The translations under genes and the position numbers were made by a program. DNA of 64,000 nt. Origin: Sipunculus nudus. Its lineage: Eukaryota; Annelida; Sipuncula; Golfingiida; Sipunculidae. Under the pieces are notes generated by a model. That model made no database searches and was not told the origin of the DNA. It was given only the letters and a program-made list of their open reading frames with translations. This document shows positions 1 to 12,630 of the stretch, one piece after another (the first letter of the stretch is position 1; each line of letters starts with the position of its first letter). The DNA lies in assembly GCA_026874595.1 (NCBI GenBank), contig CM049310.1:46043058-46107057 (forward strand). The letters are read 5' to 3'.

Positions 1-510
1 TGCATACCTCGTTGGTAGCAGAAGCGGACCCAAAGGGAGTCCAGGGGGTCGGCCCCTCTTTTCAGCAGCAAACTTACTAATCGTAAGAGACCAATTTTGA
101 GGCCTGGAACGTTCGCCCTCACCCCAACCCAAACCTTTTTCCGGAAAAGGGGACCTTGTATTAGGTTTTGTCTTTAATCCTCCTGGGTTGAACCCCTCCT
201 TTTCGTAAAGTGAGCCAGAGTCATATGTTTTTCACATTGACTGACCACACACGTGGATCAGAGCCTTTGTCAAATGTCAGCCCAGACATGCATAAAACCG
301 TCACTGAAAGCAAGGTTATTCATATGCACGGATGTCCTTAAATCGGCTTAATTCTGGGCTTGAGGTGACCACAAAGAAAATCCGGTCTTTACCAAAGGCA
401 GTTCGGCTGTTTTCGGTGATAGCCTCTGCTCATATCAGAAAACACGCAAAAATCACTCAAAATGATGTGTACGTTAAAAATTATTTATTCTAATATCGGC
501 CATGACACTG
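1..510. repeat. Dispersed repeat family A, copy 1 (cut by window edge)
   Basis: The opening bases recur almost unchanged at the other end of the window (from about 63630) and, more diverged, at 29410-29830. Shared landmarks are the GCAGAAGCGGACCCAA start, the CCTCCTGGGTTGAACCCCTCC block and the CAGTTCGGCTGTTTTCGGTG block near 400. The copy is truncated by the window start. No coding capacity is seen. The first ~220 bases are also related to the separate short element at 53665-53885. The repeat relationship is seen directly; the class (DNA-transposon derivative or SINE-like) is not known. Confidence 0.75.
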
Positions 511-1204
511 AGGGAACAATAACCTTTAAAATGAGGTATAGCACAGTATCATACGGAACACGGTTTCAGAGAACATTGCGAACACAGGTGGGCCGAATTC
601 CTTTTATATGTATTAGATACCATATTTATCATATGGATAACCTCATTCTCATTCAATAGAAAGTGATACCAATAGGCCTAAATATATCATGGTAAAAAAA
701 GCGAAGCATAGAGCATAATGTTGTAAGCCTCTAAATATATACTGATTCTGTCTTCATACAAGCAAAGAGTCTGGAAGCTGCACCATCAACTCAAAGCAAA
801 AGAGCCATAAACCTATAAACAAATAAAATTTCTTTTACATGGATCGTACAACTGGTTATAATAAATATTACAAGGCGCTAATCATCGCTCGGATTGCGAA
901 GTAGCGGATGGAATCAGAGGACACGAAGAAAATAACCGACCCTGTACGGAACACTGTACAACCCACTCTCATAGCAACATCGGGGATAGAAACTTGGTCT
1001 CAAGTGAAGAGAGCCGAGCGTTTTACCAATCGACTGTCATTTTCATTACATTGAAAGAGACATAGTGTTCAAATACTTAAAATAAACAAATATAATAAAT
1101 TTCAGCAGGACAATCAACAAATACGTTTTACCGTTAGATGTGCTGATAAAATGGGCAATTTAGCACAATTTCAATACCAACAAAACCAGACTTCATTCAC
1201 ACCT
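511..1204. other. Intergenic, no feature recognised
   Basis: AT-rich sequence with stops in all frames. I see no exon with matching splice sites, no RNA gene and no clear repeat here. Confidence 0.5.
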
Positions 1205-1805
1205 TCATGATACAGACCTGAAACCCTTATAAATGAATTTCTCGACCCCAGTAACATAGAAAAAGTGCACTTGCAATGCATTCTAGGACAAATATAACCG
1301 GCTGGATTGGTATTTTATTTTTCGGTGGCCATCTCCGCCGCCAAATTGGATTTTAACCAAGATATCAATTCCGCTCGGCTCCATATCTGAACATATAGAG
1401 TATGATCTGGAAAATTATTATGCCAAGTTTAATTTTTCTTTCATCTTTTGCACAATCCCTCTTAATTTGCAGCTTTAGTGTTAGACTAATGGGAATATTA
1501 CCAAATTCGTGATAAAAACCAACTCATGAGTACCTGGAGAGATTTGGAACCTCAATTATTGAATTTCTCAGCCAAAAAAAAACATAATATGAGCGTACTT
1601 GCAATGCTTTCTCGGGACATTATAACCCAAGTTATTGACATTTTCTAATCTCATCTTGGATTTTGGCCAAGGAAATTTATTCTCAGCTCGGCCCTATATC
1701 TGAAATTCATCAATAAGCTCTAAAGAATACTTCTGCCAATTTTCATGCTTCTTTCATTTTTTGCACAATTCCTCCAAATATGGGAGCTTAACCGCTGGAC
1801 TGAGT
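1205..1805. repeat. Diverged tandem duplication, period ~328 bp
   Basis: Two units align in direct order. CTTGCAATGC followed by a CT-rich AGGAC/GGGAC block occurs at about 1270 and again at 1598. In both units it is followed by a CTCGGC-CATATCTGAA block and a CTTTCAT-TTTTGCACAAT block. Divergence is considerable, so the duplication is old. No open reading frame is conserved between the units. Confidence 0.65.
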
Positions 1806-2090
1806 AAACTGTTAATAATATCTTTATTGACTCAAAAACTTCAGCGCATGACATATTACACGAAATCATAAGATATACAAAGATTTACACTAATTTGAAA
1901 TGTTCAGAAGACATACGTCAATTAACACAACGAAACAACTGTTTGAAGGAGTGATCTAAAATCGTAGGGTCTAATCTGAAATCGATTCCTGTTTCCCTCG
2001 GATGTATCTGAAATCAATATCTAGCTACGGGGGATAATTTGAAATCGATTTCAGATCATCCCATGTAACCTGCAGCGAGGATCATCTGAA

Positions 2091-2630
2091 ATCACTACAC
2101 CGGCAGCCTGTTGCGATAACTATAAAACACCCCTACGCCATCTAACCACTGACCATTGTTAAACAGCAGTGGGGGTTGAATATTCCAGTAAAATTTGAAG
2201 GCCTCCTGTTCGAAGCACTCCCACTGTTTGCACATATGTATCCGCTGTACATATTGTCTAAAATGTAAAGGCATAACAGCAAATTTATTATATGCAACAT
2301 ATGTTCAATGTTACGTAACATATACTAATCATTCCTTGTATTCTGAAGCTGGGCTGATCAGAAATCACTACACCGGCAGCCTGTTGCGATTACTATAAAA
2401 AACACTCCTACGCCATATAACAGCTGACCATTGTTAAACAACAGTGGGGGTTGAATATTCCAGTAAAATATGAAGGCCTCTTCTTCGAAGCACTCCCACT
2501 GTTTGCACATATGGATCCGCTGTACATATTGTCTAATAAATGTAAATGCATAACCGCAAATTTATTGTATGCAACATGTGTTTATATGTAACATAACATA
2601 TACTAAATACATGGGAGATTATAATTAATG
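2091..2630. repeat. Tandem duplication, period 273 bp
   Basis: The block beginning ATCACTACACCGGCAGCCTG at 2091 recurs at 2364. Both copies continue through ACCATTGTTAAACA, GGGGGTTGAATATTCCAGTA and GCACTCCCACTGTTTGCAC, with few substitutions. The region just upstream (about 1970-2090) contains several ATCTGAAATCGATT-like motifs, which may be the edge of the same element. No gene is seen. Confidence 0.85.
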
Positions 2631-4964
2631 TTTAGTGTTAATAACGGCGGAAAGATTTTATCTTAAAGGTGCCCATTCACCAAAATAATTGATGTGATAT
2701 ATGGCTTAATCTGTGTAGATAATAATGATCTTAGGGTAAGTTTGCTTCTGAAAAGTTCTTATAAGGCCTTCGTTGAAGGATGTATGAACCTGTTTATCAA
2801 CACCATGTTTGTAAACAAAGCAATGTTGACAAACGGGAAAAACATGTAACCTAAAGTGGCAGGTTGTATATATGTGGAGGTAGAAAGGTCACTTGTTGCA
2901 AAACGCCATTTGCAATTATCTGGCTTATCTGACTTGCCGGCAGATGCCCTTGTTGTTTTTGTTTTGATTATTTTGGCGGAACCCCACATATAATAAAACC
3001 GTTCATATAAATCAAACAAGCAGCCTGTGTGCAGTGATATCAACGTTTTCTGGCTTATTCTTCTATAAAAATTCCAACGGATTACGTTTAGTTTTTAAGG
3101 GTCAGATAGGTGATTGGGCCCCTTTTAAGTGATATCATTGTTTTAGACAAATCAGGCGCACATTTTCATAAGATTTGGTATATTAGTTTTACGGAACTTA
3201 GACAGGTTGGCGAAGATGCGGGGGAGGGTTTTTTTCAGTTTAAAGTGTGATTTTTTTTCTATTTATCAAATATTCAGGGCGCCAATATTACCCCATAAAT
3301 TTTCCTCGTGGTGTACGATGGATTAAAATTTCAACTACAAATTAAAATTGAATAGCACTTAAACCAACCCATATTACACAGAAGCCATCACTAGATCACA
3401 AAAACCATCATCGAGTAAAGTTCCTTATAGGGCCAAACGTAGAGGTCTCATATAGGTTTCGTATAGCTTTTATGAATTTACATAGGAGTGCTAGAGAGAG
3501 GCCGGATAGACACGTACAGTCCCATAGGGTACTAGCAAATGCTCGAAAATGCGATAGCTTTGTTTGACATTAACGAAGCGTATGTATGTTTTATGTATTT
3601 ATACGAGTTTCTTGCGGGGCCTATAGGGGCACGCATCAAAGAGGAATTTCCTATAAGACCAAATATATTGCTTGAAAATACAAAAGTTTCATTTAGTTTT
3701 TAATTTAGTTTAAATACTTGAAAATTTGTTGTCTTTTGCGACATATATATAGTTTTTAATAGGAGTGAACTAAAGGAGCCCGGACCTGTCAGGAGTTTCC
3801 TGTAAATGGAAACATGAAAAAAAACATGAGGAATCCTTTTAGCATTTTTTATTACTAACATGTGTAAAGCTTATCACCAGGTGGGCTCCACTGGGCCCGT
3901 TTAGGGCATGGAGTCTTATTAAGCCCAGTTAAAAGCTTGTTAATTCGGAACTCTATTATTTTCCTTGGGCGTTATTTATTTTAATCAGAAGTAATGGGAA
4001 GGAACTATTGGGCTCAGGCCAAGGTGTACCAAGGACACAGGAGTAAGCGATGAAGTCTCATTTGTCTCAAATTTAAAATGCAATAGCCAGTTAAATAGGT
4101 TTTAATCCGGGGATCCCAAAGGGCTATGTGTGCAAGGAGTTCTTTTGGCCGATGGCATTTGAATGCTTGAAAATGCAGACATTTCGGAGTATGGGGAACG
4201 ATGGTTACTGGTATATCTTGATGAACCGGCAAATATAACAGGCTGATATTAAGTACGAGGCATATCCATGGAAGAATATAATCTAAATTAATATTGATTT
4301 GCTTTCATCCTACAGAGCTCGGAGGGCCGTGGAAAGCCTTCCATTTTGTCCTGGAAGTCTATACCTCTTTTTTCATTTAAATGTATTCTATACCTCTTTA
4401 TTCAAATTATAAACTCAAACATGTATATCATATTTATGTTGTATGTTATTTGGTTTACGTAATTTTATGTGTTTGTAAATCGACTTATTCAGGGGGCCAT
4501 ACTTTATTGATGCTCCCTAAATATATCACGTTTCATTGGAGAAGCCTAATGTATAAATATTTTTTTTACCTGGGCTCGTTTTTATTCTGTTCATAAATTC
4601 CAAGTGCCTATATGCATGCTGTATATAATGTCGACCATCCACGTTTCATGAACGCATATAGCTTCTTATTATTGTGACAAGAAAGGTATGGATACGGTTG
4701 AGATGCCAAATGTCACTAATTAATTTCACACAAGCAAGTATAGGCATAGCTTTTTTGTATTAAAGTTTTTATCATAGATGGTGAATTTCTTTATAAAAAA
4801 AGTCAACAAAACGACGGTTTCTTCATTTTATTTTCGGAAATTTTTAAAAAGTTAAGTAATTTAAAGAAGAAAAACGGTTTTCACTTAATCAAATTGGTCA
4901 TCGATGTAGCTTCTACTGCCACTGTAATCTTGGAATATGTCTAGTGAATGGCAAACTGTTGCTG
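2631..4964. other. Intergenic, no feature recognised
   Basis: AT-rich sequence with only short chance reading frames. None has a recognisable domain or paired splice sites. Confidence 0.5.
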
Positions 4965-5289
4965 CATGCACTGAAAACGTAGGGTTGTCGAATCTCCCAA
5001 TTATGACACCCCAACGGGAAGTCGGAGGGTGAAAATGGCTAAGGTTGTCATAACACAGCACAGAACTGCCCCAGGCGAGTTCATGCTGACCCTCTGTGAA
5101 GTGCCAGGCCTTGAGAAGCTACCTGGCAGCGCGACAGCCAGCTTGGACAGCCAGCTATACCAATATACCGAAGCTGATAATCTGACACATCTACACTCGC
5201 CTTGGTCGAGGCGGCACGGGGTTATCCATCAAGTATTTAACTGCTTACTATGTTCATATCTGATTGTGAATATTGTGACTGAAGTATAA
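4965..5289 (+). other. GC-rich islet with short open frame, unidentified
   Basis: About 260 bases here are clearly richer in G and C than the surroundings and hold an 86-codon frame from 5029. Its first ~65 residues (MAKVVITQHRTAPGEF onward) have a non-repetitive, protein-like composition, while the tail becomes AT-rich and is probably non-coding. I do not recognise a family, and no convincing splice donor ends the open part. It may be a fragment of a mobile element or a degraded exon. A real gene is unproven. Confidence 0.2.
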
Positions 5290-5987
5290 AGTAATATCAT
5301 TCCTCAAAATATGTCGTGCATTATCTTGTTTTCATAAGACCTCCGTATAATTTTTTTCTTCAATTTATCATACTGGATGTGTGAAGTATATGCATGAGGA
5401 TATAAATGGTGTTAAATGCAGAAAAAAAATACAATAAAGCGTTTCAGTGCATTCCTCTAATACAGTTCATTTATTAATATCTTTTCAACAGAACGGACAG
5501 TTTTGGGCTTTAACCGAATACAGAGTTGGTTAAATATGTAAAACTGAATGGGTTAATGTAACGAGGAAAGGGGAGGGGCCCGAAAAAACTTTTTTTACCG
5601 CCTAAAAATCCTTCTCGAAAGCCCTTTGTGTGTGAGGCTTGGTGTTAGTATTTTAGTGAAGTTATAACGCGTTTACGTCCAGTGCTCAAATTTATGTACC
5701 ATAACGAGGACTTTCAAGAAAGTATTAACACATTGTAGAGACGATAAAGAAAACTCTTTTACGTTACGAAATGTATGAAAGATTTATCAAAGATTTACTT
5801 TGTCAGATGTTGAAAGCTGATAAATGTAAGCCGCCATTCCAGGATAGTTAAAAGTGGGTATAACGATTGATCATTATTCAAATTCTAAGAATGATATTTT
5901 CATCTTAAAATACAAAATAATCAGTATCTGTTTTTTTTTTTCTTAGATTGAGTAGTGAAAAAAAAGTTTTCTTTGTAAAAGTGTCCT
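5290..5987. other. Intergenic, no feature recognised
   Basis: AT-rich spacer before the first inverted-repeat arm. No gene or distinct repeat is seen. Confidence 0.5.
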
Positions 5988-7257
5988 ATAGACAGGGTAA
6001 TTTTTCTGAAAATCGTAACCCTGGAGGAAAATCGTGTTAATGCATGGTATACAGTCTTTTCAGGGGTAATGAAGGGTGCTGAATCCGAATCTGCTGTATG
6101 CCCAGCGCGCAAACGATGGCTAATGCCTCAAAATTGATGGTTTCAATGGCAACCTTGGATAATTTTACAGGAATGATGATGTTTAAGAAAACGGCTATAA
6201 CTTGGTTAATTTTATACATAAATCATTGGAATAAACTGCAAAATGTTGCAATGTAAAATGTTTCTCCTTTAGGTGTAGTGTTATGACATTACAGAATTTG
6301 CATATTATGCTGTATGCAAATACATGCAAATTGTGGGTTAAAATGTCAACTGTTTTTCTTAAAACATATCTTTAAATTCATCTATCTTTTAAAATATAAC
6401 ATCCCTTAGCTTTTAATCTATTCAAATGAAAATGCACATTAATATAGAAATAAGTTAAGAGTATTTCTTATTTCCATATCATATTTGGATAATAATGAAT
6501 ATTCATGTCATCCTATCGCAATATCATTTTCCAGGTTATTTCACAGGCCCTGTTTAGACATGGATATATTCTTAGGCCACAAATTTCTTCGAGAGCTGTC
6601 CTCAGAATACAGAGTGTTCCTAGGATCTTTTACCTGTTGAACAAACGATGAGAATCACATTCATGATTTTTTTTTACTTTTGTCAGTATAATTTACATAT
6701 TTTGCATAAATTTGCAAAATTAAGCAGATGATCGGCTATCCATTAAATTCATTCAAAAATATGTGATATGATAACTTAAAAATTATACTTTTTGCAAGTG
6801 TTTTAGTTTCTATTTTATTAAGGCAATTTTAATTTGCATATTGAATGTTTAATAGTATGGATCCATAAAGTATAGAGGAATTTTAGGAGAACTTGAAATT
6901 AATATTCCTGGTAGATATTCTAAGCCGCACCGGCTGTCTATCATGCTGAGCCATAATGACCGACTTCTTTCCGTCTGCCCATCCTTCTTGCCATTAGCAC
7001 AAATTTGTAACCATCTTATTTCATTTTGAGGTATTGTTCTAAATGAAAATCTGTAGTATACCCAACTGGAAAATGTCTGAAAATGACTAAAAAGTGATGG
7101 TTTCTATGGCAACCTATCCGAATTTTACAATAATGCTAATTTTAAAGAAATTGTTATAATTGTGTTGGATTTTTACATGAAACTTTGAAATAAACACCAA
7201 AATGCAAAATCCTTCAGGTGTATTTCTGTGACATGGCATGATTCGCACACTTAGATC
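5988..7257 (+). repeat. Left arm of 1.27-kb inverted repeat
   Basis: This segment is the reverse complement of 11357-12630 over its whole length, with moderate divergence. The easiest anchor is the pair of 60-residue frames each arm encodes in mirror orientation (6037-6219 minus, 12391-12573 plus), which differ at only a few residues. Other anchors are AAATCGTGTTAATGCATGG near the outer end and TTCTGTGACA near the inner end. Each arm also contains two related sub-blocks (here about 6120-6330 and 7080-7250), each with GATGGTTTC-ATGGCAACC. The arms could be long terminal inverted repeats of one 6.6-kb element or two opposite insertions of one repeat. No clear target-site duplication was found. 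Confidence 0.85.
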
Positions 7258-9347
7258 TTTGTGATGTCCATGCAGTGGCGTAGACAGGTCTTCATATATA
7301 TATGCGTGTGTGTATGTATATATATATATACAAATATATAGATATGTGTATATATATATAAGTTAGTGGGTGTTTGTGTGCATGGGAAGTTCATTGCATA
7401 ATATAAAGTAATTTAAAAATCAAAAGTGTACAGTGTAGAATGAAGGATATATCAAGCCTTCAAGGAGATAACTCGAAAAGACGAAAAATCATAGACCAAA
7501 GGGGATGAGAGAAAATAACAAAATAAAACAATATGCTCCGTGGATTACTTCTTGCATTTTAATAACTCAATCTATCTATCTAATTTCAGCAATAAACATA
7601 TTCTCCTGCACATTAATTCATGACAGTAATATTTTGTATTTTGTTCCTGTTTAAAATTATAACCATGAGAATCGATGATCTGAGATCAGGTATCTAGATA
7701 TCATCTTGATCATGACAGTATACACTGCTACAGGACTTAGAATAGAACTAGTATCTTGTATTCCTTTAAGTATTTAAGTCTAGAAGAAGTGATATTGTTA
7801 ATAAACAAATAAATGAATCCACAACTAAATGAATAAACCAAAAAATAGATAAATGATAAATCACTCAAAAGAAAATCATAATATAAACAACGATAATTAA
7901 TAATATTCGGGATAAAATTAAAATTATCAAAATTATTTTCCTTATTAACCTGCAGATATGCGGAAAATGAAATGCTAAGCAAACTCTGTTTACATAGCTT
8001 GACTAAAGGGTTTTATCAAGCACGGTAAATAATGAAGTAAAACCAAATTGGTTGTCGGATGTAAACTGTATATAGATATATTTTTATCATCATTTGAGTC
8101 ATTTCTTATCACGCCCTGTAGTGATGATCATATGGCGGAATCAGGTAAAATGCAGGAGAGAAACATATTTGTTAAGTTCTTATCTTCTTAAATGGTGATG
8201 TACTTTAAACGCTTTAAGTGCTAGATGTCGCAGAAGTTTCTTGTCATCTAGTCAAAGAAATGCCCGAATGTTTGGCGCCTCCTCTCGCTTCTGTTTGTGA
8301 AGTTGAAATGCAGTTAGTCAGTGATACAGTATGTATATAACATGAGGCTGAAGTTTCAAGATTGCTTAAAATTTTCATGTTAAAGGTAAACTTTAATAAG
8401 CATGCTTAATTCTTATGCTGATACTCTGCATTTAGATTCAGTAGTATTACAAGGGGGCAGAACTTGCCTAAAAGAAGTAGAAACTTCCTGGAGTGACTTA
8501 AAACTCATCATTAGCCACAATGGCCAGGATTTATAAAGAAAACACTGTAAGTGTATTTTAATTGTCAAGTACATGGAGCAGAGGTTACATCCACTGTTTG
8601 TAAGCCAGGATACACATTTCTCAGCAGTTTCTATAAATGTCAAAGTCTGCCCTTTACGGCCAAAGCATATGATAAAAATCAGGTCTGATCTATTTAAGAA
8701 CTGGAGTCGGAGCCATACATTTGATAAAATCAAGTTTCATTCATTCTTATGTGCTTAACTTTTACTTTATTACAGGCAAAATAATAATTATGATGATACT
8801 AAGTTTTCTTCTTTAAAAAAGGGTATCAAATCCGTAGGAATGGTTTTCATTTTTTGGTCATTCCATATGAAATCAACCAATACCTCTTGAATGACCATCT
8901 CTGATTTTCTAAATACTTCATGTTGATAATTTCAATTTTCCCAATAGCAAATATGCACAATATTAAGCCATGTATCTGCAAAAGTTCATAAATTTGGAGA
9001 CTTTAACCTAACAAATGGACATGGCCCTAATTTTCTGAAAAAAAGTTCCTAAAATGTAACAAGTTTTCGTAAGTTATTACTTTTTAACTATTCATTCTAA
9101 ATGCATGAAGCCTGGGGGGGTTGTTCTTCACTATTATGTCTTTGACTTCCAAGACAGATGGAAAATTGAAAATTTACAAACTTGTTCCCTGGTAAAAAAT
9201 ATGTAAAAAAAAATTTAAATTCCAGCCTCTCTGACCCACTGTTTCTGACCCAAACTAAATTGATAAATACATGTTACTAATGTTTAGGCGTTTTCTTAGC
9301 AATCGAATTGTATGATTTATAAGACATTACAACTGAGATTTATATAA

Positions 9348-9348
<1 letters not shown>

Positions 9349-9411
<63 letters not shown>
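9349..9411. repeat. (AT)n microsatellite
   Basis: About 30 uninterrupted AT units. Confidence 0.95.
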
Positions 9412-9415
<4 letters not shown>

Positions 9416-10454
9416 ATGTTTCCAGATTTCAAAATTTTAAAGTTGAGTTTTCACAACCGAACATCTATGATAGATCTGCAACCTTTTTCCTCAGAGTTCC
9501 TTACATTTCTTATGAATACGTCTGAAGACCTTTTCTATGTTTACTGATTAAATGCTTAAAGAAGACCATTAAACCTGTCTGCTTAATTTTATGAATGCTT
9601 GTTTGCAATGAATTTGTTGTGATGATTTTATATAAGATATAGTTATAAATGTGAAAAAGGATGTTTAACTATTCCTGCAAGCGATTTTTCTGTGTTTATC
9701 TGTCCTTTTTAGAAATTTCTTATACTTTCCCTTATACATATTGTCTAAAATGCATAACTATGCCTGTGAGTTCAAGAATTCTTTAGTGTTCAAAATAAAC
9801 AATACACAATGTTCAAACTATGTCTACACTGACCTCTTATATTGGAACGATTTTGAAGATCTGATTTTCCTTCAATGAAATTTAAAAATCTTGAAATAGA
9901 CATTTATTTTCCCTATTCAATCAACAAACTATAGAACCTAAGGAAAGGAATGATGTATGGAATATGAAGATACCTTAAATTTAATTTTGTTGATAAAATT
10001 GTTTACTTTTTTGCTGGTTTATCGTGCTTTAGGCCGAATGGATTATAAATTATGAGAATGGGTTATTTGTAGAATAATTAAACAAATTAATTCTTATGAT
10101 TAATAGATTATCATATAGCTGTAGAGCTATGGAGGTCCTTGTCTGCATATTAAATTGTATACTTAACAATTATAGTAAATACGGTCAGGCTGTAATTAAC
10201 TATTATGAGCGTATCTCCATTGAAGAAACAAAATATACGGAAACCTGTGGTGAAACTCTTAATAACGAATTAACGATCTTCGAATGTTTGACGACACGAG
10301 ACAGTTGTTACTTCAATACCTCACAACGTTCGTTATAAATTTTAATACTATTAACTGGCATGTATTGCATAATTACAATAGTTTTGCTTTTTTCCCCATA
10401 GAAACCTTTTGGGGGATGATATTACACACAACCCCCCCCCCCCCCCCCCCGCAC

Positions 10455-10889
10455 CTACAATCCTGCGGGGATGCACCCCCCCCCCCCCCCCCCCCCGCGA
10501 TCTACGCCCCTGTGTCCTTGGAAAAAAATCCCATGCTTTTTTCTTACCATGGCTCTGATTTGAGACACACTATCACAGCCAGTAATGGCATGAAGTCCAA
10601 GTAGTGTGCGTACTTGATTCTCACGGAGCAACTTGAGAATGTGGTGTACTGGGATATATTTTTGAGCGGTCGAAGTACCAGCTTTCATGAAGAGTCCTGT
10701 ACATCGTATCTTATCAAAGTGTGCCAAGAGCAGGAGAAGCACCACTGTATAACGCCCCGACACAACTAAAGTGTCCACATTAGCATGAGTACAATGTAAA
10801 ATCAGCCTGGTATCAGCCTCTTCATGGTCAGCCCTAAGAGATGAGACATCAAGGTCTAGATCAGATGACTTGACAGTTGTTAAACAAGT
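10455..10889 (-). pseudogene. Broken fragment of a multicopy HEEADTR-type protein
   Basis: Reading the minus strand from about 10889, the open frame contains ADHEEADTRLILH (near 10833), then VHHILKLL and LLGLHAITGCDSVSQ (10571-10594). From memory, HEEADTR followed by HAxTGCDxxS is a recurrent multicopy family in marine invertebrate genomes. I think it is nuclease-like and associated with mobile elements, but that assignment is uncertain. After the GCDSVSQ motif the frame breaks: the expected continuation (SHGKKKAWDFF) is read in a different frame from about 10555 downward, so there is an indel near 10553-10562. Downstream lies a homopolymer run of G on this strand, and upstream a stop. The fragment lies between two long inverted arms and may be cargo of that structure. 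Confidence 0.65.
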
Positions 10890-11356
10890 ACTAGTTTATC
10901 CGGAGGGGTTAGTTCAGTGAGATGAATATTAAGTATATGAATAATTTCCTTTATTTATTATATATATTCTATATATTTAAACTAAACATTATGATAACAG
11001 AATAGTAAAATGTTTTGTAATTTAAAAGCATCTTCGCTTCTAAAGCTATAACATTGCACCACTACGGGAGGGTAATTTGTAAATGTTAGGTAAAACTAAC
11101 ACAGAAATTAGCCAGTTACAGAAATAATCACTTGTCTTGAAAGGAGGATTAAATGTAAGTGTTAATGAATATTCATGGTATGTACACAAAATGGGAACAA
11201 ACATAACTTTGTTATTCTCTTTATGGGTCCTTTTCCAAATGTAAATTGCATGCTGAATGAAGTTTTATTATGAATGATGGCACTCTTTAAAAATATGTTT
11301 AAACATAAACGTATGCTATTTTTTCAAAACAGTATGCAAATATTTGCATATCTCAT

Positions 11357-12630
11357 AGTATGCAAATCATGCATTGTCACAGAAATAAACCGGAAGCACA
11401 ACAGTTCATTGTATTGCATTTAGGTGTTTATTTAAAAGTTACATGTATAAAACAAACAGAATTATAAGAATTTCTTTAAAATTAGCATTATTGTAAAATT
11501 CGAATAGGTTGCCATGAAAAGCATCACTTTTTAGCCGTTTCCAGCCATGTTCGAGTTGGGTATACTGCAGGTTTTGATTAAGAACAATAGCTGACAATGA
11601 AATAGGATGGTTACGAATTTGTGCTAATTTTTTGGCACGAAGGATGGGCCGATGGGAAGAAGTCGGTCATTATGGCTCAGCATGATTGACAGCCGGTGCG
11701 GCTTAGAATATCTACCAGGAATAATTATTTTCTCCTAAAATTCCTCTGTACTTTAGGGATCCCTACCATTAAACATACAATATGCAAATTAAACTTACCT
11801 TAATAAAATAGAAACTAAAACATTTGCAAAGAGTATAATTTTTAAGTTATCATATCACATATTTTAGAATAAATTTAATGGATAGCCGATCATCTGCTTA
11901 ATTTTGCAAATTTATGCAAAATAGCAAATTATACTGACAAAAGTAAAAAAAAAATCATGAATGTGATTCTCATCGTTTGTTCAACAGGTAAAAGATCCTA
12001 GGAACACTCTGTATTCTGAGGAAAGCTCTCGAAGGAATTGGTGGCCTAAGAATATATCCATGTCTAAACAGGGCCTGTGAAATAAACTGGAAAATGATAT
12101 TGCGATGACATGAATATTCATTATTATCCAAATATGATATGGAAATAAGAAACACTCTTAACTTTTTTTCTATATTAATGTGCATTTTCATTTGAATAGC
12201 TTAAAAGCTTAGGGATGTTGTATTTTAAAAGATAGATGGATTTAAAGATATGTTTTAAGAAAACCAGTTGAAATTTTAACCCATAATTTGCATGTATTTG
12301 CATACAGCATAATATGCAAATTCTGCAATGTCATAATACTACACCTAAAGGAGAAATATTGCAACATTTTGCAGTTTATTTCAATGATTTATGAATAAAA
12401 TTAACCAAGTTATAGCTGTTTTCTTAAACATCATCATTCCTGCAAAATTATCCAAGGTTGCCATGGAAACTATCAATTTTGAGGCATTTGCCATCATTTG
12501 CGCGCTGGTCATACAGCAGATTCGGATTCTGCACCCTTCATTACCCCTGAAAAGACTGTATGCCATGCATTAACACGATTTGCCTCCAGGACTTTAAATA
12601 TGGACATTTTCTGAAATTCTGCCCCGTCTA
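11357..12630 (-). repeat. Right arm of 1.27-kb inverted repeat
   Basis: Reverse-complement partner of 5988-7257. Anchors include CCGGTGCGGCTTAGAATAT at about 11694, the CATCGTTTGTTCAACAGGTA block near 11972, and the frame 12391-12573. The outer end matches the left arm down to roughly 12630. A perfect GTTGCCATGGAAAC motif lies at 12457-12470. Confidence 0.85.

Larger units (their letters stand above)
7258..11356. other. 4.1-kb spacer between the inverted arms
   Basis: AT-rich DNA containing a TA-rich run at about 7300-7370, a long (AT)n at 9349-9411, two poly-C runs at about 10433-10450 and 10475-10497, and the broken HEEADTR-family fragment at 10455-10889 (-). A 106-codon minus-strand frame at 8413-8733 has protein-like composition but no family I can name. 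Apart from these I see no gene. Confidence 0.5.

Noticed and set aside
10284-10604. Plus-strand proline-rich frame
   Set aside because: Made by poly-C runs and antisense to the HEEADTR-type fragment.
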